Shown piece after piece: positions 8,566-15,854 of a DNA stretch of 48,572 bases. Under the pieces are notes generated by a model that saw only the letters and a list, made by a program, of their open reading frames with translations, did no database searches and was not told the DNA's origin. Numbering within the stretch: position 1 is the first letter of the stretch; every line of letters begins with the position of its first letter. Source of the stretch: Blastococcus sp. CT_GayMR19 (GTDB taxonomy: Bacteria > Actinomycetota > Actinomycetes > Mycobacteriales > Geodermatophilaceae). The stretch spans positions 1 through 48,572 of the forward strand of contig NZ_SPQL01000022.1 of NCBI RefSeq assembly GCF_004570385.1. The letters are read 5' to 3'. A program made the translations under genes and the position numbers.

Positions 8566-9495
8566 TCAGCGTCTCCGCTCCGGGCCGGCACTGATCACGA
8601 CGTCGTCCATCCACAGGACGTGCGTGGAGTCGGTCGGAGCCCGGTAGATCCCGGCCTTCCAGTAGATGCGTGAACTGGCCATCGTCTGCTGCTCACGCCA
8701 CGGGGCCACCAGCTCCCCGTCGACGTAGGCCGCGGTGCCGCCGTCGTCGCCGTCCTCCGACCAGCGGACGTGCAGGGTGACGTCGAACCATTCCCCCCGC
8801 ATGTCCATGAACTCCTCGGCCGGCACGAGCACGCGGTCTTCCTTGCCGTCCTCCTCGTTGGCCTCGCCTGCGTCGCCACCCGAGGCGAGGACCAGGGCGC
8901 CCTTCCGAGTCACCTGCAAGGACAACGGAGGCGACCCGTCGCCTGCGTGGAACTGCGTGATGATCGTCCAGCGGCCCGGCTCGAAGTCCTCGGCGAGGCG
9001 AAGGCGCTCGTGCACGAACCACTCGTCACCCTCCTCGGCCTGCCACGACGCCGAGTCCTGCGAGACTTCCGAGCGCTCACCCTTGCCCAGGCCACCACCG
9101 GGCGCGTCGCCGGGCCGCACCTCGAACCGGGCCGCCCCGTCGTCCGTGCGGAGGGCATAGGAGTCGTTGTCGTACTTGTTGGCGCGCTTCGCGAAGAAGC
9201 TGTTCTGCACGCGGTGGTACTCGCTCCAGTCGTCGTCGTCGAACGAGTCGGAGAAGAGCACCTTCGAACCGGTGGGCTCCCGCCCGTCCGGCTGCGTGTC
9301 CGGCGTGTCCGGCGTGTCCGGCCCAGATGTGATCACAGCAATGGCCGCGATGGCGGCGACCGCGATCGCGATACCGACGGCTACCACCCGGCGCGTCAGG
9401 GACGGCCGCCCACCCTCTGCCGGCTGTGCCGGTGCAGCGGGGTCGGGATCGACCGCCCGGGTCGTGCCGTCCGGATTGGTGGCTGCTCTCTGCAT
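8566..9495 (-). CDS. membrane-anchored polysaccharide lyase-like protein
   Basis: 309 residues. The N-terminal cytoplasmic part is Pro/Ala rich (1-34), one membrane segment follows (about 35-57, VVAVGIAIAVAAIAAIAVI), then an Asp/Thr/Pro linker and a ~230-residue extracellular domain. That domain has the pattern of jelly-roll lyases of the heparin-lyase-like/PL7-PL20 group: GERSEVSQ, the pair ITQFHAGDG, LSLQVTRKG and YWKAGIYR. By family knowledge the Arg, Gln-x-His and Tyr residues of these motifs line the substrate groove. It would cut an acidic polysaccharide by beta-elimination at the cell surface, possibly the polymer made by the neighbouring genes. Start chosen for the purine-rich AGGCGGAAAG just before ATG 9495. 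It converges on the phytase gene with a 30-base gap. Substrate unknown. Confidence 0.7.
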   Translation of the reverse strand: MQRAATNPDGTTRAVDPDPAAPAQPAEGGRPSLTRRVVAVGIAIAVAAIAAIAVITSGPDTPDTPDTQPDGREPTGSKVLFSDSFDDDDWSEYHRVQNSFFAKRANKYDNDSYALRTDDGAARFEVRPGDAPGGGLGKGERSEVSQDSASWQAEEGDEWFVHERLRLAEDFEPGRWTIITQFHAGDGSPPLSLQVTRKGALVLASGGDAGEANEEDGKEDRVLVPAEEFMDMRGEWFDVTLHVRWSEDGDDGGTAAYVDGELVAPWREQQTMASSRIYWKAGIYRAPTDSTHVLWMDDVVISAGPERRR

Positions 9496-9553
9496 CTTTC
9501 CGCCTCTACGCCCGCGGGTTGTCTCCGCTTCCGGTTCTGTCGTCGATTCGCCG

Positions 9554-10582
9554 TCAGGTCGAGGGCAGGAGCCCCTTGCTCGTGTAGTACTCGATCAGCC
9601 GAGGGTCCTCCAGGAACGGACCATGGAACTGGAAGACGCTCACGTTCGGCAAGTTCCCATTGCCCTCGATGACCTTCACGCCGCGATCCGTGACGGCGAG
9701 GTCCCAGCCGACATGGCTCAGTTCCGGAAAGGCGTCCATCAACTCCAGGGCCAGGCCCCGTACCGCGTCCCAGTCCGGGACGAGTGCGCCGGAGATCTGG
9801 GCGCCGGTGTCCGGATGCCGATCGAACTCCACCCGGCGGCGGGCCCGCGCCCGGCCGACGGCCGTGTCCAGTCGGCCCGTAGCGAGGTCCACCCGGCTGC
9901 ACAGGCCCCCCGAGCTGATGTTGTCGACGGGACCCGTTCCGGCGACGCCCCAGCGGTGGACCGCCGCGGCGAGCACCGGCCCGTGTTTCGGCAGACGGAC
10001 GCCGAGGACCCGCACCGTGTTCAGGGAGCCGGGGTAGATGCGCGCCAGCTCCGGGTGCTGGACGACGCGCTCCTGCACCAGCAGGTCCGTGCCGGCCGAG
10101 GCCACCATGTTCTCCACGTCGACCGGGGATGCCAGGCGCACACCGTCCCCACCCCGGCCTCTCGTGGGCTTCAGCACCACCGTGGTCTGGCGGCGGAGGC
10201 GCTCGGCGGCGTCCGGTGAACGAACCTGCAGTCCCTCGGCGGTCACCGTCCCGTAGACCTCGGGAGCGCAGGAACCCAGGCCCCGGGCTGCGAGCAGGTC
10301 TGCGAAGAGGCTCTTCTGCTCGACGAGGGCGCGAGCCGATGGTGCGTTCAGCTCACCGCTCCGGAACTGGATGCGCACATCGTTGATGAAGACGGCGGAG
10401 CGGTCCGTGATCCCCGGGTAGGTGTAGATCCGGTTGGACAGGAAGCCGCGGCGCCACATCGAGGGGTGCAGCGCCCCGGGGTAGTACTGGCGCTCCAGGC
10501 GGACGAGACCGGCGGCCGTTCGGACGTTCCGCCTCAGTTGCTTGGCGACGGCGATGGGACGCAGATTGCTGTGGATCAGCAT
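9554..10582 (-). CDS. sugar-transfer-associated ATP-grasp protein (copy 1, last of three)
   Basis: 342 residues, matching the sugar-transfer-associated ATP-grasp family in size and motifs. N-terminal stretch HPSMWRRGFLSNRIYTYP, then an ATP-grasp core: VVLKPTRGRGGDGV (nucleotide-binding glycine-rich loop with Lys), LLVQERV, LNTVRVLGVRL, HRWG, VDNISSGGL, HVGWDLAVTDRG, VIEGNGNLP (metal-binding Glu/Asn). The family joins a carboxylate to an amine with ATP and is found in polysaccharide operons; its exact substrate is unknown. It starts inside the end of the gene upstream through a 7-base overlap (ATGCTGA), implying translational coupling. The three copies are clearly diverged paralogs, so they probably have different substrates. 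Confidence 0.85.
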   Translation of the reverse strand: MLIHSNLRPIAVAKQLRRNVRTAAGLVRLERQYYPGALHPSMWRRGFLSNRIYTYPGITDRSAVFINDVRIQFRSGELNAPSARALVEQKSLFADLLAARGLGSCAPEVYGTVTAEGLQVRSPDAAERLRRQTTVVLKPTRGRGGDGVRLASPVDVENMVASAGTDLLVQERVVQHPELARIYPGSLNTVRVLGVRLPKHGPVLAAAVHRWGVAGTGPVDNISSGGLCSRVDLATGRLDTAVGRARARRRVEFDRHPDTGAQISGALVPDWDAVRGLALELMDAFPELSHVGWDLAVTDRGVKVIEGNGNLPNVSVFQFHGPFLEDPRLIEYYTSKGLLPST

Positions 10583-11640
10583 CGCGGTCCGGTCGAGACT
10601 CCGCCGACGCGTGGTCGGGCTGACGGCAGCAGACCCTTGTTCGTGTAGTAGTCACGCAGCGCGGGGTCGTCCAGGAACGAGCCGTGCACCTGCATGGCGG
10701 GTACGGCCGGTCTGGTTCCGTTCCCTTCGATCACCCGTGGCCCTTGGTCGCTCACGGCCAGGTCCCACCCGACGTGCTCGAGCTCCGGGAAGGATTCCAT
10801 CAAGTTCAGGGTCAGATCCCGGACAGCCGACCAGTGCGGAACGAGAACACCCGTGATCTGCGCGTCGGTGTCGGGGTGGCGGTCGAACTCCACCCGGCGG
10901 CCGTCCTGGGTCAACCGGATCGCCGGGCCCAGCCGGCCGGTCGCGAGATCCACGACGCTTTCGAGGCCGCCGGCGCTGACATTGTCGACAGCACCGCTCC
11001 GGGTCGTGCCCCATTTGTGCGTAGCCACGGCAAGCACCGGGCCGGTGGGCGGGCGAACGGCGAGCACGCGGAGGGTGTTCAGGGCCAGGGGGTTGATCCG
11101 GAGGAGTGCCGGGTGCTGGGTCACCCGCTCCTGCACCAGCAGTGCCGTGCCGAAACGGGGGACCATGGCCTCGACCTCGGCCGGAGAGACGATGCGCACG
11201 CCTGTTCCGCCCCGGCCGGTAGTCGGCTTCAGGACCACCGCCGTCTGTTTCATGAGGCGCTCGTGCGCGGCGGCGGAACGAACCAGGAGTCCCTCGGCCG
11301 AGACGATCCCGTACACCTCCGGGGCGTACGTCCCGAGTCCGCGGGCCGTGAGCGCGTCCGCGAACACGTTCTTGTCATCGAGCAGGACCCGAGCCCATGG
11401 CGGGTTCAGCGACGAGAAGTGCATCAGGAACCGCAGGTCGCTGACGAGGGGGACGGACGGGTTCTCGATGTCAGGGAACGAGTAGAGGCGGCTGGACACG
11501 AAGCCGCGGCGCCACATCGAGGGGTGGGGTCTCCCAGGCCAGCTCTCGCGCTCCATGCGTATCAGACGGGTCGCCGTCCGGACGTTCCGCCTCACTTGCT
11601 TGGCGACGGCGACGGGACGCAGATTGGCGGGGATCAGCAT
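10576..11640 (-). CDS. sugar-transfer-associated ATP-grasp protein (copy 2)
   Basis: 354 residues from ATG 11640. The frame stays open to 11892, but the extension would overlap the previous gene by 250 bases and has no family resemblance, so I rejected it. The ATG sits in the same ATGCTGA overlap with the upstream stop that joins copies 2 and 1. Motifs: HPSMWRRGFVSSRLYSFP, VVLKPTTGRGGTGV, LLVQERVTQHP, LNTLRVLAVRP, HKWGTTRSG, VDNVSAGGLE, HVGWDLAVSDQG, VIEGNGTRP. It is more similar to copy 3 than to copy 1 (shared EVYGI, DGRRVEFDRHPDTDAQITGV). Same inferred reaction type, an ATP-dependent ligation during surface polymer assembly. Confidence 0.85.
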   Translation of the reverse strand: MLIPANLRPVAVAKQVRRNVRTATRLIRMERESWPGRPHPSMWRRGFVSSRLYSFPDIENPSVPLVSDLRFLMHFSSLNPPWARVLLDDKNVFADALTARGLGTYAPEVYGIVSAEGLLVRSAAAHERLMKQTAVVLKPTTGRGGTGVRIVSPAEVEAMVPRFGTALLVQERVTQHPALLRINPLALNTLRVLAVRPPTGPVLAVATHKWGTTRSGAVDNVSAGGLESVVDLATGRLGPAIRLTQDGRRVEFDRHPDTDAQITGVLVPHWSAVRDLTLNLMESFPELEHVGWDLAVSDQGPRVIEGNGTRPAVPAMQVHGSFLDDPALRDYYTNKGLLPSARPRVGGVSTGPRC

Positions 11641-12698
11641 CGCGGTCCGGTCGGGACTCCGCCGAGGGGTTGCCGGGACGGGGGCAGCAGCCCCTTGCTC
11701 TCGTAGTAGTCGCGTAGCCCCGGATCGTGCAGGAACGAGCCGAACACCTGCATGAAGACAAGGGCCGGCTTGCCTGCATTCCCCTCGATCACGAGTGGTC
11801 CCCGCTCGGTCACAGCCACGTCCCACCCGATGTGGTCCAGCTCCGGGAAGGAGGACATCAGCCGCTCGGTCAGCTCCCGGACAGCCGACCACTGCGGCAC
11901 GAGAACACCGGTGATCTGCGCGTCGGTGTCCGGGTGACGGTCGAACTCCACCCGGCGGCCGTCCCGAGTCAGCGTGAGCGCCGGCCCCAGCCGGCCGGTC
12001 GCGAGATCGACGCCGCTGGCGAGGCCGCCGGAGTCGATGTTGTCGACCACACCGCTCTCGGCGGTGCCCCAGCGGTGCATCCCCACGGCGAGCACCGGGC
12101 CGGCGGGCAGGCGAACAGCGAGCAGGCGGAGGGTGTTCAGCGACCGGGGGTTTATCTGGCTGATAGCCGGGTGCTGGGTCACCCGCTCCTGCACCAGCAG
12201 TGCCGTTTCGAATCCGGCCGTCATCGCCTCGACCTCTGACGGTGCGGCGAGGCGTACACCCTTGCCGCGCGTGCCCCGAATCGGTTTGAGCATCACGCCG
12301 TCCTGGTTCCGAAGGCGCTCGAGGGCGTCGGAGGAACGAGCGTGGAAGCCCTTGGCGGTGACGATCCCGTACACCTCAGGGGCGTACGGGCCGAGGCCGC
12401 GGGCCGTGAGCGCGTCCGCAAACACGTTCTTGTCCTGGAGCAGGGGCCGCGTCCAGTCCGGGTTCAGCTTCGACACGTGGAACTGGAAACGCAAGTCGCT
12501 GACGTAGGGGACGGACGGATCCTCGATGTCGGGGAAGGAGTTGATCCGGCTGGACAGAAAACCCCGCCGCCACATCGAGGGGTGCCGGCACTCGGGCCAG
12601 CTTGCCCGTTCGTCACGCACCAGAAGGGCCAGCGTCCGGGCGTTCCGCCTGACGCGCTTGGCGATGGCGATCGGACGCAGGTTTCCGGGAACCGGCAT
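11634..12698 (-). CDS. sugar-transfer-associated ATP-grasp protein (copy 3, first of three)
   Basis: 354 residues. Motifs as in its two neighbours: HPSMWRRGFLSSRINSFP, VMLKPIRGTRGKGV, LLVQERVTQHP, LNTLRLLAVRLP, HRWGTAESG, VDNIDSGGLAS, HIGWDVAVTERG, VIEGNAGKP. Copies 1 and 2 have EGNG in the last motif where this copy has EGNA, a change next to the metal-binding Glu/Asn pair. Its start lies 5 bases after the stop of the ABC exporter, so the four genes form one transcript in the order exporter, copy 3, copy 2, copy 1. The C-terminal tail (GGVPTGPRC) resembles that of copy 2 (GGVSTGPRC), as expected from tandem duplication. Confidence 0.85.
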   Translation of the reverse strand: MPVPGNLRPIAIAKRVRRNARTLALLVRDERASWPECRHPSMWRRGFLSSRINSFPDIEDPSVPYVSDLRFQFHVSKLNPDWTRPLLQDKNVFADALTARGLGPYAPEVYGIVTAKGFHARSSDALERLRNQDGVMLKPIRGTRGKGVRLAAPSEVEAMTAGFETALLVQERVTQHPAISQINPRSLNTLRLLAVRLPAGPVLAVGMHRWGTAESGVVDNIDSGGLASGVDLATGRLGPALTLTRDGRRVEFDRHPDTDAQITGVLVPQWSAVRELTERLMSSFPELDHIGWDVAVTERGPLVIEGNAGKPALVFMQVFGSFLHDPGLRDYYESKGLLPPSRQPLGGVPTGPRC

Positions 12699-12703
12699 CG
12701 CGG

Positions 12704-14587
12704 CTATCTCGCAGCCTGACGGAGCGTGATGTCGCTGACCTCGCGGAAGAAGTCGTTGCCCTCGAGCAGGGCCCCGGGCTCGTCGATGGCCTGCAGGCGG
12801 CCGTCGACGATGACCATCACGCGGTCACAGATGGACAGGGTGGACAGCCGGTGGGCCACCAGGAAGAGCAGCACGTCCTCCTTGACCTCGGCGAGCGACT
12901 CCTGCACGGCCTGCTCGGACCGCACGTCCAGCGCGCTCGTGGGTTCGTCGAGAATGAGGACGTCGGGGTTCCCGGCGAGGGCCCGGGCCAGACACAGCCG
13001 CTGGCGCTGGCCGCCGGACACTGCGGAGGCGCGGGGCCCGACCACGGTCCGGTAGCCCTCCGGCCAGGACAGGATCTCGTCGTGGATGTGCGCCCGGCGG
13101 GCGGCCTGCTCCACCTCGGCGTCGCTGATCTCCGGGCGGTAGAAGCGGATGTTCTCCGCGACGGTGCCCCAGATGAGCTGCGGCGACTGGGGCACATAGG
13201 AGATGCGCCGCTGCCAGTCCGCGCGCACGAACGCCGTCGCATCCTGGCCGTTGACCTCCAGCGCCCCGCGCGTGGGCTCGCGCAACCGGAGCATGAGCTG
13301 GACGAGGGAAGACTTGCCGGCTCCCGACGGTCCGACGATGCCGATGGCCTCGCCCCTGCGCGCCTCGAACGACACGCCCCGCAGCACCGTTCTGTCGGCC
13401 TCGTAGGCGAAGTGCACGTCCGACATCCCCAGACGCTCGACGCGGCCCAGTGGCTGGGCTCCGTCGACCTGGGGATGAGCGGCGTACTCCTCCAGCGCCT
13501 CGCTGAGCCTTGTCATGTAGGGGATGAGCTCGTTCAGGCCGGTCGTGGCCGTCTGGATCTGCTGGCCGTAGGTCAGGGAGCGGATGAGGATCAGCACGAC
13601 CGCCGCCAGCGATGCGATGGCCGTGGCGCCCGAGAAGTACACGACCGCCAGCGCGAGGATGAGGAGCAGGAACGCCATGCTCTGGTACAGGCCCGGTACG
13701 GCCCGGGTGAGGAACCGGGTCTGCTGGAGGGGACGGCGCACGTGCTGGATGAGCTGGTCCACCTGGCTCCGGTAGGCCTCCGAAGCTCCGAAGACCTGGA
13801 TCTCCTCCGCCATCTGGACGATCTCGTGCACTCCCTTGGAGAACTCCTCGTTCTCTGCGACGAGTTCCCGGACGTGCTTCCTCAGGCGGCGCGACAGGGG
13901 CGCAAGGAGCAGGAAGAGCCCCACGGACGCGGAGATGAGCACCAGTGCCGTCGTCACGCTGAGGAAGAAGGCGGACGCGAGCAGGGTGAGGAACATCAGG
14001 ACGGCGGTGATCCCCGCAGACAGACGGGTGATCGCCAGTGACGCGTGGCTCACATGCGTGGCCATCAGCGACTGGAAGTAGCCGTCCCGCTCCGCGGCCT
14101 GGACCGACCACGACGTGCGGGTGAACCGCTCGAAGAGAACCCGACGCAGATGGGCCATGACCTGGGCGCTCATCACGGCGGGCAGGTGGGCGAGCCAGAC
14201 CTGCAGCGCCGCGCGCACCAGCGCGAGCGCGCTGCCGACCAGGAACAGGGTCCGGAGGGAGGCGGTGGCCTCGACCGGGCCCGGGACGGCGTCGACGACC
14301 GACACACCCTGGGAGAGGGCGCTGGCGAGCGTGGCCACGAGTGCCAGCAGCGCGGCCTCCAGGAGCCCGGCGAGCACGGAGCCGCCGGCGAGGAGCAGGA
14401 GCCGCCGGGGCGATGCGCCGAGGAATGGCCAGAACTGCTTCCACCTGATGCCGGTTTCCCGGAGGGCGCGCAGGCGAGACGCCGGGACCGGCCCAGGGGA
14501 CAACGACTCTCTCCTCGCAGACGTCGGGAGCGGCGTGCGCCGGCACCCGAGATGGCCACCGTACCTGGGCCTGAGCGGGATACTCAT
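12704..14587 (-). CDS. ABC exporter, fused membrane and ATPase domains
   Basis: 627 residues, the usual length of a half-transporter that works as a dimer. The membrane domain (about 45-395) has six hydrophobic segments. The nucleotide-binding domain (about 400-627) has Walker A GPSGAGKSS near residue 420, Q-loop YVPQSPQLIWG, signature VSGGQRQRLCLARAL near 524, Walker B VLILDEPTSALD near 545 and switch His in VAHRLST near 578; all key residues are present. Type: exporter of the MsbA/HlyB-like class without a peptidase domain. First gene of the operon with three ATP-grasp proteins, so its cargo is probably the product or intermediate they modify. The first ~40 residues are Arg/Pro rich and of unclear role; ATG 14587 is only 42 bases from the divergent TupA-like frame. 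Confidence 0.88.
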   Translation of the reverse strand: MSIPLRPRYGGHLGCRRTPLPTSARRESLSPGPVPASRLRALRETGIRWKQFWPFLGASPRRLLLLAGGSVLAGLLEAALLALVATLASALSQGVSVVDAVPGPVEATASLRTLFLVGSALALVRAALQVWLAHLPAVMSAQVMAHLRRVLFERFTRTSWSVQAAERDGYFQSLMATHVSHASLAITRLSAGITAVLMFLTLLASAFFLSVTTALVLISASVGLFLLLAPLSRRLRKHVRELVAENEEFSKGVHEIVQMAEEIQVFGASEAYRSQVDQLIQHVRRPLQQTRFLTRAVPGLYQSMAFLLLILALAVVYFSGATAIASLAAVVLILIRSLTYGQQIQTATTGLNELIPYMTRLSEALEEYAAHPQVDGAQPLGRVERLGMSDVHFAYEADRTVLRGVSFEARRGEAIGIVGPSGAGKSSLVQLMLRLREPTRGALEVNGQDATAFVRADWQRRISYVPQSPQLIWGTVAENIRFYRPEISDAEVEQAARRAHIHDEILSWPEGYRTVVGPRASAVSGGQRQRLCLARALAGNPDVLILDEPTSALDVRSEQAVQESLAEVKEDVLLFLVAHRLSTLSICDRVMVIVDGRLQAIDEPGALLEGNDFFREVSDITLRQAAR

Positions 14588-14628
14588 GGGAATGTCACCC
14601 GTTAGAAGAGCCCGCCCGCGGCTATCTC

Positions 14629-15591
14629 TTGCTGTGGCGCGCCCGTGATGATGTGGTGGCGCCCGTGGTTGTCCCCTCCCGGTACCGGCCGTTGATGCGC
14701 GCCATTCCGGTGCCGGCGCGCCAGTTCCTGCGGTTCCGCCGGGCGCACGGCCGGATGCCGCCGATGCGTCGACCCCTGACGTTCAACGAGAAGATCCACT
14801 GGCGGCTGCGGTACGACCGTCGGCCCCTGCTGGCCGACACCTGCGACAAGCTGGCCATGAAGGAGCACGCCCGGCTGATCGCCCCCGGTCTCGTACGGAT
14901 CCCGGAGACCCTGTGGTCCGGTGTGGACGTCGCGGAACTCGCCTCCGTGGACCTGCCCGCGCACTGGGTGCTGAAGCCCAACGACGCGAGCGGACTCGTG
15001 CTGTTCGGCAACGGTGCGGCCGAACCCGAGGACCTGGCCGCCCGGACGCAGAGCTGGCTGCACCGGAAGGACCGGCGTCAGCACGAGGAGTGGGCCTACC
15101 GGCACGCGCGCCCGGGGCTCCTCGTGGAGGAGTTCATCGGGACCCCGGGGGAGGTCCCGGCCGATCTCAAGGTCCTCGTCTTCGACGGCATCCCACGCAT
15201 CGTCGGCGTGCACACGAGCCGCGACACCGTCCACCGCAATCGGCTGTACACGCCCGACTGGGAGCCTCTGCCGTGGACGGGGGGCTACGCCCGCGGGCCG
15301 GACGCGCCACGCCCTGAGCGTCTCGAGGACATGCTCAAGGCGGCATCGGCTCTGGCCGCCGGTTTCGACATGCTGCGCGTGGACTTCTACGAGCACGAAG
15401 GAGTGCTCTGGTTCGGTGAGCTGACGCCGTACCCCGGGGGCGGCATGACCCGGATCGAACCGGAACTCGACGCCCTCCAGGGTCACTGGTGGAAGCTGCC
15501 CCCGGTGGGACCTCGCTGGCCGCGCCTGCCGGTGGCCCTCCGCGCGGCGCTCGCTCGCCCCCGGACCGACGAGGCCGATCCCGCCGTCTGA
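14629..15591 (+). CDS. TupA-like ATP-grasp protein
   Basis: Up to 320 residues. Possible starts are TTG 14629, GTG 14653 or ATG 14695 (298 residues); none has a clear ribosome site, and the conserved part begins after ATG 14695, so the start is open. Recognised by PLTFNEKIHWRLRYDRRP, CDKLAMKEH, HWVLKPNDASG (nucleotide-binding Lys), LLVEEFIG, DLKVLVFDG, MLRVDFYEHEG and FGELTPYPGGG (metal-binding acids). This is the TupA-like ATP-grasp family named after a Bacillus teichuronopeptide gene, thought to link amino acids to a cell-wall polymer. It diverges from the ABC exporter/ATP-grasp operon with a gap of about 40-110 bases, so the promoters are shared or overlapping. Confidence 0.82.
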   Translation: MLWRARDDVVAPVVVPSRYRPLMRAIPVPARQFLRFRRAHGRMPPMRRPLTFNEKIHWRLRYDRRPLLADTCDKLAMKEHARLIAPGLVRIPETLWSGVDVAELASVDLPAHWVLKPNDASGLVLFGNGAAEPEDLAARTQSWLHRKDRRQHEEWAYRHARPGLLVEEFIGTPGEVPADLKVLVFDGIPRIVGVHTSRDTVHRNRLYTPDWEPLPWTGGYARGPDAPRPERLEDMLKAASALAAGFDMLRVDFYEHEGVLWFGELTPYPGGGMTRIEPELDALQGHWWKLPPVGPRWPRLPVALRAALARPRTDEADPAV

Positions 15592-15798
15592 CGCCCACCG
15601 CGGGCTGAAGCAGCACGACGTTCGGGTACGGGAACCGCGGTCCTGGCGCGGCGGGCAACAGGTCGTCCGCTGCGGCCGGGCTTCTGCAGGCCGTCCACCG
15701 GCCAGGGCGCCGGCTTCCTCGGGGCCGGCCGACGGGAGGTCGGTGGGCGAGGCCATGAGTTATCGGCGCGCCGGAGCGCCGTCCTGACCGAACTCGGA

Positions 15799-15850
15799 GA
15801 GTAATTACTCGCACATACTATGGCGTTACGTAATCGTGATGCTACTTTCG
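15799..15850 (+). promoter_or_regulatory. palindrome-rich promoter of the beta-helix gene
   Basis: A+T-rich island in a high-G+C region. It contains a perfect 12-base palindrome GAGTAATTACTC (15799-15810), an 8-base palindrome TTACGTAA (15826-15833) and a -10-like TACTTT (15843-15848) ending 6 bases before the GTG start at 15855. That spacing suggests a leaderless message. The palindromes are candidate operator sites; the regulator is unknown. Confidence 0.45.
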
Positions 15851-15854
15851 GTGC

